From positions 13,446,074 through 13,510,073 of the forward strand of contig NC_037595.1 in NCBI RefSeq assembly GCF_003073045.1: a stretch of DNA of 64,000 nucleotides. The letters run 5' to 3'. Of the stretch, positions 12,001 to 26,900 are shown piece after piece (position 1 is the first letter of the stretch; each line of letters begins with the position of its first letter). A model generated the notes under the pieces. The model made no database searches and was not told the origin of the DNA. It saw nothing but the letters and a program-made list of their open reading frames with translations. The position numbers and the translations under genes are program-made. Origin of the DNA: Pomacea canaliculata. Lineage: Eukaryota > Mollusca > Gastropoda > Architaenioglossa > Ampullariidae.

Positions 12001-15000
12001 GATCGGAGATAAAAGCGGATGTGTTTTAACAATAACAGACACTTTCACTGCGATTTAAAAGGAATTGTTTCACGTGTTCTGCAGCTCACATGGCGGAGTT
12101 TGCGAGACGAGATAATAACAACACAAAACGTGTCCAGGCGAGTGCATTGACTGAATTCTAACTGAACTTCTGACCTCACTCACGGGCGGGATTAATGCAA
12201 GAACTGCGAGGTCATTAGCAATGGCATTTACAATGAGCGGACTCAAGTGACGGCCAAAAAAAAAAAAAATACCTATTTGATTTTTTTCAGCGGATGATTG
12301 CAACATTTAAATGCCTTCGTCTCAGGATCGCCATACCTTGATTTACCGCTTTCTAAAAGGTGATCATGTTGCTTAGTCAGTTAAAAATCCATTTTGCCCT
12401 CGCGTAATAACCGTCAACCATTTCTAATGACAAAGAGTCTTATACACCCGCCAGGCCAGGTGTTCACACCACGAACTTGTATTACTGGACTGCTGGCAGA
12501 CGATTTATTTCCAGGTAACTACTAAAACGAGGCATGCTACTACAAAGCTTCCGGTTTAGTCACATTCATTGTTTAGGCTCGCCGAGACTTTCAGCAAACT
12601 TCGCAAGAGACTAAGCGTTGGTCTCGGCAAACAGACAGCAATCCACCTATACATGTCCATGTTCACACTGCTGATATTCTAAAAACTGCAGATAGCGAAG
12701 CTGCCGAAAAGTGAATGGCTACTTTTTGGGGAGATAACTGATTGTAAAGTCCCCCTGGATTTCAATGCTTCAAGAGCAGAGCACTTTGTCATAAGATAAG
12801 GACAGCGCTACGTACAAGAGTACTCGATACTCACAATGAATTTTGCTGAATGTTGACAGTTACACTTAGAAGATTGTTCTCAGACTTGCTCGGGAAGTAT
12901 GAGTCAGTCGAAGGTATCACTGGAACCCAAAACCTTTACCGCCTGTCAGTCAGTGCACGTGCACTCCTACCTTTCCGGGTTGTTTTTGTTTATTTTCTAA
13001 ATTTAAATATATTTATTTATATGCCATGTGTTGGTCTTATTAAAAATTAGGATATCTTTTAGCATTTTTGCTTTATTCATCTGAAATTTATCGTATTTAT
13101 TTTAAAAACACTAGTGGAATATTCTGTCTTATAGTCATGAAAACCGTTTACTTCTTCCTTCTAGAAGCTACCAGTGAGGCGACTAAAGTTAATTTCGCTC
13201 ATTAATATGTTTACCCAATTCAGGTAAAAAAAAAACAAAAAACTAAATGCTCTTTGTACAGAGAAAACCATCTCCTCCTTTCAACCATTGTTAACCTCTG
13301 AACTCTTAGCTCTTATCGGGAAACGCTAACCTTGGTTAGTATTCCTGTTACCAAAGGTATTCAGTTTTTAAAAACGAATTTGTGGATAGTATTTATAATC
13401 AGTTCCTGAAAAAACTGTTGTTATCGATGCATCTTTGGACAGCAAGAGCATATTTCTACTCATAACTGCAACTACTTTGCGTCAGCCATGAGAGTCAAGA
13501 CTAGGGGGAGATCATTAACGGGTGGGTGAGCGCCTCCTGCACGACATCCGGTAGTCGAAGCTGATTGTTACAGAGAGGTGTGTCCGCTTACCGAGGGCAA
13601 ACAATTTTAAAAGAAACATGCTTCGTCAGAAACTTCATATTTAAATCATACTCACACATATATTTACACACAATGACACATAGAACCTATGCAGACACAC
13701 AGCAGATAACATTTCAAGGGGTGTGTCAGCGCCCCTCATGTGAAGACGGTAGAGAAGACGGGTGGACGGAGAAAAGCAGCACGCAGTGCACTTGCTCATA
13801 CTTCCTTGTTAGTGTGGAAAAAAGCAAACCTCTGATTTCAGACGAGAGTCCGGCGGTGGTGTATAGCTCTTAGTCGTAACACCACGTTAATAGTTCTTCT
13901 GTTTTTGCATCTCAATAAATCATTTATGTTCCTTAGCATATATGCCATGATGTCACAAAAAAACCCCAAAAAAACCCAAAACGAAACAAAAAAACAAAAA
14001 AAAACAAAAAAAACAAAACAAAAAAAAAAAACAACAAACAAAAAAAAAAACAAAACAAAACAAAACAAAAACAACAACCCAAAACCCACCCAGGTTCCTA
14101 TGTTGGTTCTCTACCTATCAATCTATCTTGGCGATAAAGTGTTTGTGGGGTGGGTGTGTAGACGAGAGTAGACACCCTTGGTGCCCCACTAAAGCTTTTA
14201 CCTTTGTGTGCCCCACTCAAGCTCGCACCCATCACCAACTCTCAGCTATCGGCCATTCGGGAAGTAAATAATTTCGGTTTCACATTTACACTGGGTTCAT
14301 TTAACAGCTGGCGATCTATATTTATATATAAATCACAAGTAAGACAAGCTTTTGTCAATCCAGTTTTCAACCTTCAATGCTATCAGACTATTTTCAACTG
14401 CTGCAGTAACTGACATATACTTAACAATTAAAACAAAATTCAATGAAAGTGAAAGTGAGATTAGACACATTTAATTTATATTGTGTGTTTGTTTGTATAT
14501 TTGTTTGTGTATTTCGTAAAGATGAATTCAAGTCTAGTATAAATATATCATCGTTCTGAGTGGATATATTGCAACTGGCCGCTGATGTTGTAATAAATTA
14601 ACCCACAGTCGTTAATATTGTATTTCATCTGTGAACTTCCTAGTTAGCGAACTGCACTATAAATACTCTGTCGTATAATGCGAGTGTTTTTAATGGTTTC
14701 GAACTTCCCAATCCTAAAAGTTTGTTGGAGATTTATTACCTCAAAGGGAAAGTAGCAGCTAAAGTTGACAGGCAATGACTGTCGGTAAAGTTATTGTTGG
14801 TGATACAACCTGCAATGACTGTAGGTTCAATAAACGCACTTAATATCTATCTCAAAAAATATATAATAAACGAACAAGAGGAATAAAGATAAACAAAGCG
14901 TGTTGTGATTGTGACACTGAAACTTGTCTCATTGCGTGTTGACTGTAACATAACGGCCAAAGTACGAGCTACCAAGTGTCACTCAGTACACGATAACAAT

Positions 15001-18000
15001 ATCACTTCTACCTGCCATGCCACTCTGCAGGTGATGATAAGAAGTGCTGCATTTCTCTGAGCACAAATATCCTATCAAAGCACGTCACGTGCAGACTAAA
15101 CGTGTTTTTAAACCCTGACTGGCAGTTAGAGACTTGGTCCCCCTGTCCTCAAGGTCTGTACACATCAGGACAACGTATGTGCACCGCTAACAAAACGACT
15201 GTAATTACTGGAGCTGAAGTCGCTGCTGATTAATGATGGTGTTGCTAAGGACAATACAATTCCGTTGTTTGCGTGTTTTCGTAGCTGAGCTCCACGCGAG
15301 GGGCTGGCGGGGTGGACGTCCTCTCAGGCTGAATGAGTTGCACTCACAACCCTTAGAGTTTGGGGAACGAGGCGGAATAAGGACATGAGCGTTGAATAAC
15401 TGAATGTTATCACACTAGGTGACTGTGTGCACTAACATTGACTCCACTGTGCGCGAGCGAGGTCATTAGGCTGTCACGTGACATTGTACAGCAAAGACGA
15501 TTAAGTGCGCTTAGGCGAGAGGATATTTTGTATGGATTTTGTATGGCTACATGCACGACACCATGCAGTTAGAATTGATATAAAATATGTTGAATACAAT
15601 ATCCTACTCATGCTAAGCGCCCTTTCTTGAAACCGCATAGACTGACTTTTTTTTTAATATTCAAGACAATAAGTGCGGCTCTTACAAAGAATGGGCACTG
15701 GACCATAAATACATAGAAACAATAATATATGCAATGTTATTTTTACTCGCTTCTTTGTGATGATAGTTTACAAACAAAATAATAATAAAACACTGATACA
15801 ACCAAGCTAGAAATAGGTTGATATATTAAATTATATATTAAATCATTAAATGAGATTATATCAATTTAACCTTTCTTTTCTTTAGCCTTTATCTGACTCT
15901 TTTTCTTTCTCTCTTTATTTCTCATTCAGTCTCTGTCTCTCTCTTACTCACTATATCTGTGTTTGTCATTCACTTCCTCGTTCATATTTAGTGATATCTA
16001 GTACCAAATTATTTATGATTTAGAAAACTAATCAAAAAGACTTGTATTTAGCAATTACATTTTACTGAAAACGTTACATATATTTGTAATCAATCCATAA
16101 ATCAGCGTATGAATGATAATTGAGTCCTAGAAATAATTCTTGCTAATTCTTGCAGGTTGTGGCTGTTTGCATCTTGTCATCGCCAGTCATTTTTGCAAGT
16201 GAGTGACATTCCACCTGTGACTTTAATAAAGGAAGAGAGAGGGTGTAATTGGTATTTCAGGTGAAAAACCCTTTAATCGAGTCGGGTAGCCTGTTACTTC
16301 TAACAAATTCAGGAACTAAATAAGCAAACCAAAAATTATCAACTGGGGTTTTCCATTTGTCAGCAAAGGTTAAATTACCAAAGAGAAGCAACTCCAAATC
16401 TGTCCCTTGGGTTTGTCAGCATGAATGATCGAGTTTGTGGACATTAGTATGAGGTGTGAGAGTTTGTAGACACAATAGGATGTTCCTCCTGGTACCCAGT
16501 GCCCAGAGGCTGCTGTCAGTGGATGGAGAAAGTCAGCAGCGGTAAATGATTCCTTCACAATGATTATATGTCAAACAAGAATATTTAATGTAATTATTCA
16601 ATACTCAGGTGATCAGACTGCCCACGCAAACATGACATGGCGGTTTGTAAACTCAAACGTGCTCATATCTGTTTAATAACATAAAGTATATTTCTAGACC
16701 ATTATAGTTCATGCTCAGAATGTTCAGTCGACATTTTATCAGAGAACACCTGTCAGCATTATTGCCAGGAGTTCAAATGTAATGTAAAGAACGAGAATTC
16801 AGGTAAAAGTGAACCCAAACTGTCGTTTTCTTGTCTTAAATCGAGATCACAGTTGGGACAAGGGGTAAAAACCTTATCCAGCTATTTATCTAATTCACTG
16901 ATTCTCAAATATTCTACCTCACAAAGTGACTAAAGTTATATAGTTAAATTATAGCACTATCCAACAGACACGCGTATATAAATGCAAATTTCTGTTTTAT
17001 AAAGCATACCTTTCAATATTTAAATTTTTTAAAGAACTGTGAAAAGGTAATTTATACTGAATATATAGTGACTGAATGGCTGTCAGTTAATAACTGTCAA
17101 ATAGATAAGGATGTTCCATCCACCACTGACCATTTACTGTTTGCCATCAGCACTCATGCTACCTACAAGGGGAGACTAGTTACTAATTGCTAGTAATCCT
17201 AATGAGAGCTGTCTCCCTTGATTACCAGCCTCAGTGTAGACAACCTCCAGCCGTGTCGAATGTGTGCCATTGGACTGCGAGTAAATCGCTGTTGGAGAGT
17301 AAATAAAGAATGACCCCCTGACCCCACCATAAACAAAAATATTAATTTCGTCGCAGACAAATAACGAGCATGATCTTTATGATTTTCACGGGCAGGATCC
17401 TCATCTACCTGCTCTCCTACCTGTCTGTCTATGTGTGGGTGTGTGAACTCAGAAATCGTGTTTAATTGTTCATGATAATAATTATGTGTACGACCTGTAT
17501 AAAGATATAAAGTGCCTGTATAAAGAATAATCTTTATCGTTGGCTACAGGCACGACGAACAGCGTGGAACCTACAACTTCAGCGACGACTGCCTCCCCCT
17601 CCGTCACCAGCACCATTAGCACCACCATTCAAACCAGCTCCAGCAGCGACGGCACCACCCCTACAGACAGCCCTACTACAGCAGTCAGCTCCCCTACTAC
17701 AAAGAGCGCCACAACAGGCAACGTCACTGCTACAGACAGATTCACTACAGATAGCTCTACTACAGGCAGTTCAAGTACAACTACAACCAGTTCCACTACA
17801 AGTAGCTCCACTACTACAGGCAGTCCCACTACCACAGTCAGCTCCAATACAAGCAGCTCCATTACTACAGTCAGCTCCGCTACAAGCAGCTCCACTACTA
17901 CAAGCAGTCCCATTACCACAGACAGCTCCATTACAAACAGCTCCACTACTGCAGACAGCAATACAAGCAGCCCCAATGCTACATATATCTACACTACAGG

Positions 18001-20907
18001 CAGCTCCATTACAGGCAGCACCAATGCTACGTACAGCTCCACTACAGGCAGCTCCACTGGTGACTATAACTTTCAATGTGTATTTTTGCTTGTGTGAGTG
18101 TACAAGACTGTATGTGTGCATGTGTATGTACTTGTTTATTTGTACGTTCAGGTATGTATATGTATATGTGCGCGCTCGTATATATGTCGATGAGCGACCT
18201 TTTCGACCCCATGAATGAATTTCACTGAATTCCTTCTGTACTTTTACTCGGCGGGTGGTGCAAGTCTGTATTCTCCATTAACACTGTCGTCCGAGACAGG
18301 TCGTACAGCCGTGTGCTACGTGCTTACAAGTTTTGGTACATAAAGAAAAATACATTTTCTAGATCGAAATAATATCCGTGAAAAAAATGGGAGAAACGGA
18401 TAGCCAGTTGGTTAGAGCACTGACGTTCAAATCCTCCCCCCGGTCGACCTACCTGTCGTGAGTATTGAGGGAGGTAAGGCAGCGAGGGGGAGATGATGGG
18501 CACTGCCATCACAAAAACGGTGACCCCGAGAAATGTGAGATTTCCACAAACTACCTGGACAAGAGTTTACACATGTACTCTAAAAATCACGAGAATATGA
18601 ATAGAAGTAGAAGAAAAGAAGGGAAGTCTCAAAAAAGAAATTCACTGAGCAATGAAGTATGTAGCAAGTGAAATGTAGTGTAGTGTATTCTTAAAGGCGC
18701 CCAAGTGATGCGTTCTTCATACACACACTAAGTTCCGTAAAGAATGCTAAAGTTTCCTCCCCTTCCTTTTCCCCCTCCCACCATAGCGTGAAATTGCTGC
18801 AAGGTGGAAGCACTTTCCTACTAAACCAACCAACCAACTTTCTTACTTATGTGTAAATAATTTCTTCCCCTTTTGGAGACTATTGTTTACTAAATTCTGT
18901 GAACACCATTTAAATTCTTATTTGTCCAGATACAGACATTTGAAAATAAATAGACGATTTATGCTTTTCGATTCCACAGCTGGTGTAACAACCTCCAGTC
19001 CATCAGCTAGCACAGCAAAGGCTTCGACAACCACATCATCAAGCACAACAAGAACTTCATCAATTCCAAGTAAGTAGTATGATCTCGAAAATGAGGACAA
19101 GATCTCTACCGAGACAAAATAATACATTGTATGGTCACTGGTGGTGGTGATGGTGGTGGTGGTGGTTGTTGTTGTTGTTGTTGTTGTGAAACACGCATGG
19201 ACACTTGGTTATCGTGAATTGTAAACTTAAGCGTGTTTATGCTGTGTTGCATATCTGCGATGAAAATAAAAACGAAAAATCCTTAAACACTGAGCTGCAT
19301 TCTACTCCCACTTTACATATGTAAACAGTTCGAAAAAATCCTCTTTTTTTGTACAGATCAGGTATCCTTTAGTAAGCTGCAACAATATGGTCAGAAACGG
19401 TAATCCTGAATATTTTTTAATTTGTTAAAATAAGTGAACTGGTTCATTGATTCTTAACAGGCACCTCAACTAAAAGCACCACTACGACCACGCAGACATC
19501 GACGGCGTCGTCAAAATCAAACACTCAAGACAACGGTAAGTCGTGGTATGGACAGGTTAAGACCTGTTGCAAGGTGTTGTACGAATTAACCCAGACCCCT
19601 CGACTACCCAAGTTTAGCTACAGACCACACTAATAAGCGGGTATTCATGACGGGTGAATGGTCTTGTTGGTCAGCAAGCCTCCATTGGGTACTGAGGTAT
19701 TCAAACGACCACTGTCTTCACTGTCTTGGCTGTTGGGGAGAGTAGGTACCTGTGGATGGAGGGTTGTTAGTAAAGACGAGGGAATCGGGGTAGAAGTTTG
19801 TGTCTAAAATATTAGGATAATTTATCCTACTGTCAATCATGAAAAAAAATTGGATAGCACATTTTCTTACTTAAAAGTAGGCTCCCGCTTGCAAACGCAA
19901 AACAAGCAAAAACGTACAAATATATTGTACACAGAGATAAACACATCACAACAAGACCTAGAGAGACTGTTAGTGCGTGCGTGCGTGAGTTCTAGCTCAG
20001 TCACATGTCTATATTTAGAATCGCATGACTGCCTTCATTCTTCGTAATCTTAAATTAGTTTGCGCATGTGTAACGCGAGGCGCAGGTGGACACGACAACA
20101 CAAAGAGGTTTTATTCTTGTTTTTGTTTTAACCTCAGATCGTGTGTTTTATTCTGCTTGAGGTCATCGCAGGTCAACTCATTTAACAAAGCGTGTAGAGT
20201 TGTAGAGTATGTCTACATTGTAAACCAGTCTTGTCACGAACGCAGGCGCCTACACGTGGGAATGATCTCTGTATGACTCACCTTTGTCATATCCTTTGTT
20301 GTTGCAGACAGAGGAGGTATCATCGCGGCTGTCGTCATCCTTGTCATCGCCATCATTATTGCAGTCGCTTTATTCGTCGTCTTCTGGAAGCGACGAAACC
20401 AGTAGGTGTCATGGAAATCAAACATCATCTTATCTAGATAGATATGTGGATGGAAACGATGCTAGTATAATTGTTGTTGTATTTTAAAAGATGGCGCTGA
20501 CCTGGACAATGGACCTAACTTTTGTGCGCCACACTGTACAACTAGAATGTAATAATTAAATTGTATTAATTTCAAAACAGAACCTGCTTAAATAATGTGC
20601 AGTTCCACAATGTCTTTTATAACGACTGTAGGATGAACAATTGCATGAATAGAATTATTATGTGCGTTGTCCGTGCATTCGTAAAATAAATATCAGCAGG
20701 CATCCCTACTACAGACATGTTTGTTGTTTGCTTTAGGCAATGGTGTAAGGCACGCACACGCTACAGAAGTACCAAACTACCAAGGTAAGGGACATTGTGT
20801 TCAATCATTTTCTTGTAACAAAACTGTGTTCTGCTTTTGGGTGTGAGCAAGTGAGTAAAAGAATGAGTGGGAGGCTAAAGTGAACGAGTAACTAACTCTG
20901 TGTGTAC

Positions 20908-20971
<64 letters not shown>

Positions 20972-23900
20972 AAACAACATATTGTCTCGCTGTATGATAT
21001 TGGCACGAATTCATCAATTTATTAAAAACTAGCGTCGATGATGAAATTTTGACCAGTAGTTTAAATTCTTCTTTCACGTGTTACATGTATTTTTTGGGAT
21101 ACCGAGATGCTGAGTTATTAATATTGCTTCAAGGCGCAGAGAGAACAGGAAAAACAGACTTCACGAGACAGACAAAATTGTGGCCAAAAATGAAACAGAA
21201 AGAATGATAGAAACATAAGTATATGATAGCAAAATATTGTAATTAGAACCCACAACTTATTTCCCCGCATCTACCTGAGCTCATCTTGAAGTCTGTAAGT
21301 TGTCGCGTTCTGTAACATTGTAAAACTCTTGTCTTCTTTAATAGGAAGAGAATGAAGATGAAGTACTTTGCTCAATACCTGGCACTTCTACACAAGGATT
21401 CTGGACTTCTCTTCCAAGAACAATTTGAGGTGAGAGCCTGTGTGGTGTGTTAAGACACATTTCGCAAAGTCTGGTTGCCTCATGTCTCTTGTTGTCCATT
21501 TGTGAGGAACATCATACATCATGTCATTGCTGGGTTGGCGCTCAATGGCTGGAGATGTATGACATGGCCGACAACCGTAGAAGGTCTAGCACAATGAAGA
21601 ACAAAGAAGAAACGCTAATAGGTCTGACTTTTACTGACCGTTGACTCGCTGGTCATGGATGATTGAACGCCGTCTGGACTCTAGTGAGAGACTAAGTAAT
21701 ACTCCGAGACATTGATGAAAGGCTCATGTTTCTGTCTGCAGGAACTACAGAAGAACAGTCCCAGAACATACTCATTCGACGCCGCGCTGGCAGACGAAAA
21801 TAAAATAAAAAACCGCTACGTGAACATCGTGCCATGTAAGAGAATATTTTTATTTATAATTTTTTTATTAGAAATAACTGCAGGGGTGTTTCAGGAGATG
21901 CAATTTGTGAAAAATAGGTTGCACAGCATGGTGATGGGGAACCGATGAAAGGATAAAAATAAGAGAAAGCAGTTTGTGGTCCACGACATGTCCTGTCCCC
22001 TTGTATTCCAATGATTTGTGATATCAAACCAATGAGATGGAATCACACCTCTATTTCTGTCAGTAGCATTTTTGATTGTCTCACGTTTCAGCTATTCTCT
22101 TGACATTTGCCAAGTAGTAAATTATTCGATTTTCTTCTGAAGATTAAACTTTTATCACTCTTTGTCTTGGCTTTTTTATCCGCTACAGACGACCACACTA
22201 GGGTCAAACTCACCGTCGATTCTGAGGTCGGGGGCTCGGACTTCATCAACGCCAGCTACGTCCCCGTACGTCTCGCTTTTCTTTGTCAGTCTCCTGTGTT
22301 TGGCTACAGTTGTCTCTACTTGTATGTCTGTCTGTGTGTCTTTCTATGTGTCTGTGTGTCTTTCTCTGTGTCTGTGTATCTGCTTGACTGATATCTCCAC
22401 CCTCTCTGTTCAGTTCTTTCTCAGTCTCTGTCCCAAATGAGAAATGGCTTGTGGCTCAATTGTTTAAGTCAAGAAAACCTGTCTCAAATTCTGCCGATAT
22501 TTTATCCTTGCCTTTATCTTTTCTTTCATTCCTCCCTCAGCATACAGCTGTGTAAATTCTATTGTCTGTCTCTCAGTCTGTCTGTCTGTCTCGGCATCTT
22601 CACTCAGTCACCGTATTGTTCGTTTTGTGTACAGGGCTATTCGTCACCCCGTGAGTACATCGCTACCCAGGGCCCCCTAGCGAGCACCGCAGACGACTTC
22701 TGGCGCATGATTTGGGAACAAAAGTCTGGAGTCATTGTCATGCTGTCAGACCTTCAAGAAAAAGGACGAGTAAACAGAGTTTTACATCTTTCCGCTTGTT
22801 TTCATCTGTCTGCAAAAACAGTTTGTCGTGTCCACCCACCACAATAAGTTTATAGAACATAACGTTTCGTGTTCGTGCGTCTGTTACCTGTCTGTCTGTC
22901 TGACTGGTTGGCTGGTTGGCTGGTTCATTTTTATTCAAAGAGTGTGATAAGTAGTTAAATATAGCTCTGCCCAGCAAAGTCTTGGTTATTTTTTTTATTA
23001 TAAATATTAAGTATTGTATGACCTGCAGTTGGGGCATAATTCGTAACAGCAGTGTTGTGTTTTGTGTTTTGTGTGTGTTGTGTGGTGTGTGGTGTGTTGT
23101 GTGTAACCTGTCCTAACATTCCTAACGATACCATGTGCAGCGTAAGGTGGACAAATACTGGCCTGATGAGGCGAACTCACCTGAAAGATTTGGGGACATA
23201 ACCGTGGAGCTGACATCGGTAACAACATGCAGAAACTACACCATCCGCCATTTCAAAATCTCAGAAGTAAGCTACTATCATTTCCTAAAACTGGGGTGAA
23301 TGGCATGATACATATCTTACATCATCAACAAATACACGTGGACTCTAGCTGTAAGCTTCTCACTGGCCAGGGACTACATCATGCTGTAAATCTTCTTATT
23401 CAAGCCAAGTACCACCTTAAAGTGGTTGGTTTTTCTGATTAAATCCCTCGGTCACCCACCCACCCAAGCCTCACTCACTCACTGATTGAATCTCTCACTC
23501 GCTAGGACACTCAGGAAGAGCGGATGGTGCTGCAGTTCTTCATCCCCGGCTGGGAGGATCACGGTGCCAACCTGTCCCCTGATGACTTCCTGGGTTTCAT
23601 CCAGGCCGTGAGGCTGGAGGCGCGCACGAGAGAAGGGCCCATCACCGTCCACTGCAGGTACCTGTTCTTGTTGTCTCCCCTAGTCTTCCTAGAAACTATC
23701 GATAATTTTTATCCGATGCTCAAAATAAAGGTCAACAATTCAATCTGACGGGTGTTCCGGGAGATCAGAAGAACATTAGAGAAAAGAAAGATCACAGGGA
23801 AGCAGTCAGGGTGATTAAAACAATCCCTATTATTCTCTAGCTGAAGTAATGGTAGTTTAGACTGATTATTTGTCCATCAATGTCATTTGCTTTCAGGAAA

Positions 23901-26900
23901 AGTGTCTTTAAAATAAGAGTTATGGCGGAAATTAACTTTGAAGATGATCGTAAGATGGATCCTTTTTTTTTTTTAACTCGCGGTACCGGAGGAATTTGAG
24001 TTAAGCCGAAAGTATGGGCATTCTGTCAGATCAGAAGTTTGCTAGCAGTTACCTGGAATAAAATCCACAAGGCACGAACCGGGGAAAGGAAGACAGAAGC
24101 ATTTAAAACCCATACCTTCGCTGCTTCGAAGAAGTTTTTACGAAGACAAATTTATCAGTCCTTGTAATCGTTGGTTTGTTTCTGGTGATTCTTACCAGAG
24201 AGTTATCAGACCAAAGCTCAATAATATGCTTCAGAAAGTATACTCTGGCTTTATGCTGAAAACAAATGGAATCATGTTATAGTCTGTAGTCCATTGCTAT
24301 ATTAAAATGGTTTTTTTCTCTCATGTTCAGTGCTGGTGTGGGTCGCACGGGTACTTTCATCGCCCTGGACTTCTTGATGCAGTTCGCGGAGGAGAATAAC
24401 ATTGACGAAGAGGTGGACATCTATAATCTGGTGCTAAACATGCGCCATAGTCGTCCCAGCATGGTTCAGTCAGAGGTAAAGCCGCTGTTACAAACTTGTT
24501 CACAACATTCTTTTTGATCACTGAACTAAAACTCAGACATTCGAAGAAAAACCATTGAACTAGTCCTTCGTGGTCGAGAAGACTAGTGGTGGTTTGTTTG
24601 CCGTGGGTTTGACGATGATTGTGAACGACATGAGTACAACTCTACGACTTGTGTTTATAACATATTCTCAAACTATTTAAGCTATTCATTCACCTCACGA
24701 TTTCATTTTTCTTCATTCTAGTATAGTTCTGACTTTTCTGTTTTCTTGCAGAAACAATATATCTTTATACACGATGTTTTGAAGATCATTATTGACCGGA
24801 AGATGAAGACGTTAGCGGGAAGTAACGGCGTGCATGATGACAGCTCTGCTGTAGTTAACCTGGCATTTGGTGAGTGACAATGACGAGGTGACATTTTGAT
24901 TTTTGTTTATTTTAATAGGGCTTAACATTAATCAATAAACCAATTTCAAATCACTTTTTGGGAGGGCTTTCCGTGCTTTTCCTACCAATATAAAAAGTAG
25001 CATGAGAATGTAAACAAGAGTGCACGCACGCACGCACGCACTATCATTGTCAGTTTGATGGAATCGCAGCTTTTCTGAATTCAGATGCTTTTCTCTTCTT
25101 CCCTTCTTGAGTCCGTTTCATTAAACAAATCTTTTTTTGTGCTTCAACAAAAATAGACCTGTAAATCCGATTGCCCAGTCAGTCGTAAACAAGAGTTGTC
25201 ACGTGACTGTGTTTTGAGGCCGCTCCCTGAGGCTGGTGGTCCACAGTACTTCCGTGTAGCCTCCCCACTCGTCTGACTTTCTCTGCTGATCCTCTTTTGA
25301 AGCACGACAGACTTTTTTATGTCTTCCTCCTCCACACTTTCCCCAGTAAATCAGTCTGCTAGGTAACGACTACCACCGTCACTACCATAATATTATGCCT
25401 GGAAGTAATGGAAATAATTTGAAGAAGCTGATCGCCATTATTTTTTTTAAACTCTTTTTTTCTCTTCCCTACTCTCTCTCTCTCCATTATCGTTTTCCAT
25501 TGTCTACGGAGGGAGGTAGAATGGTGAGGATATATTCACTTACACAGCGTGAGCGATTGGATTAGGGTCTGTGCTCTCACCGATAATTAATTCATGCTTT
25601 ATACCTGTATACAGGTGTGATCTCAGAAATACTTGTCTCTGTGCTTCACTTGCTTGCAACATTATTCATTTCGAAGACCTTTAATAATGATTCCTCGCTC
25701 CTTTTCTCTCAAATATTTTAGCTCACAGTGAGAAAACGCGATCTCTAACCAGACTATCATTTTTAAATGCACAACATTCCACAACAATAAAATCGTATTT
25801 ACCGCCAGTTGCTCTTACTTGTCAGCTTTGTGAACACAAACGCACCACAAACAAAAGTCAACAAGCTAAAGATGGAGTGAACGCCGAGGGTATATATTCA
25901 AGACTCCCATCCTGATCCGCTTAGTCGTCTGGTTCGACTGTCACGTGTCAGGTGTTCACGACTGTCGTATGGGCGGCTTGTGTTGGTATTTACTTGTTGA
26001 CTGGTTCATTCTGTAAACTCAACAGACACTCGAAAACACCGACACAGGTGGAACTCACTCTTTTACACGAAACTGTTTTTGCGCATCAAAAGGATGAAAT
26101 GTCGGGAAACCTTTAGCGAGGTGCACCAGTCGTTAGGATGAATGACTAACACCACGCATTGCACAATAACATATTTTGTTCACAGTTTAGTTGATTCTTT
26201 CTCTCCTTCTCTCTCTCGCCCGCTACAAGCATCAGAACCTCGTCCCAACCAAAGGCAGCTGCTTCATTTCAAAAGTCGGCAGGTGTAGGCACAGCTAATT
26301 AAACAGCCGGATGCCGTGCTATTCAGGATCTTCACCCACAGGATGTTTGTCTTGAAATACATGGAATGACAGACGCTTGGAATTTTCATAGTCGTATACC
26401 TTATATAAGTACAACACATTAAACACAGTATGTTCTCTCTCTCTGTTGTTCCTTCTTTCTTGCTTGTAGTCCAAAACTTATTGAACTTACTGGCTTAGCA
26501 AGAAACTGAGACAAATGTAAAGAATAAGCATTTATTAATAATTTGAGTTCTTCATTCTTTCAAAGTTACATGTTATCAAACAAATTAGAGAGTTATTAAA
26601 ATTCTAGAGTTTATCAGAAAACTAATATTTTAAGCAAAAGTGAAATTTTATTAAAATCTTCAGCAGCTGCAAGCTCGCAAGGTAAGAACTAGTATTGTCT
26701 TCGGAATGTCTCTTGTATTCATCACTTTTTCCTAGTGATGAAGTCTCGCTCGACTGTTTGATCTTGTACTTAGCACGGTTCATGAAGAACGCATCCTTGC
26801 ATGCAACGAACTCTTTGACATTTCTTATGAGTCGGACACTTTCAGACATCCTCTGGTCTTGTTAAGTGCTAGACGGGTAGGCAGGACCATACCAACATCA

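Larger units (their letters stand above)
9094..16155 (+). other. phosphatase intron 1 (7.1 kb)
   Basis: Non-coding. It holds a possible SINE piece near 9.96-10.12 kb, a pair of inverted repeats about 2.2 kb apart, a weak LINE-like remnant and an A/C-rich low-complexity stretch. Short open frames at 9431-9658, 9664-9948, 10779-11036 and 11200-11496 show no recognisable domain. Confidence 0.75.

Noticed and set aside
13838-14171. Phe-rich and Lys/Asn-rich open frames
   Set aside because: They arise from an A/C-rich low-complexity tract and have no protein signature.
17629-18121. Minus-strand open frames of 115-116 residues over the mucin exon
   Set aside because: They are shadows of the Thr/Ser repeat codons; the plus strand is supported by splice phases and flanking exons.
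18398-18440. A functional tRNA gene
   Set aside because: The A- and B-boxes are too close for a complete tRNA and the sequence continues into a SINE body.
20890-20970. TG array as a gene-regulatory feature
   Set aside because: An ordinary microsatellite within an intron; nothing else supports a role.
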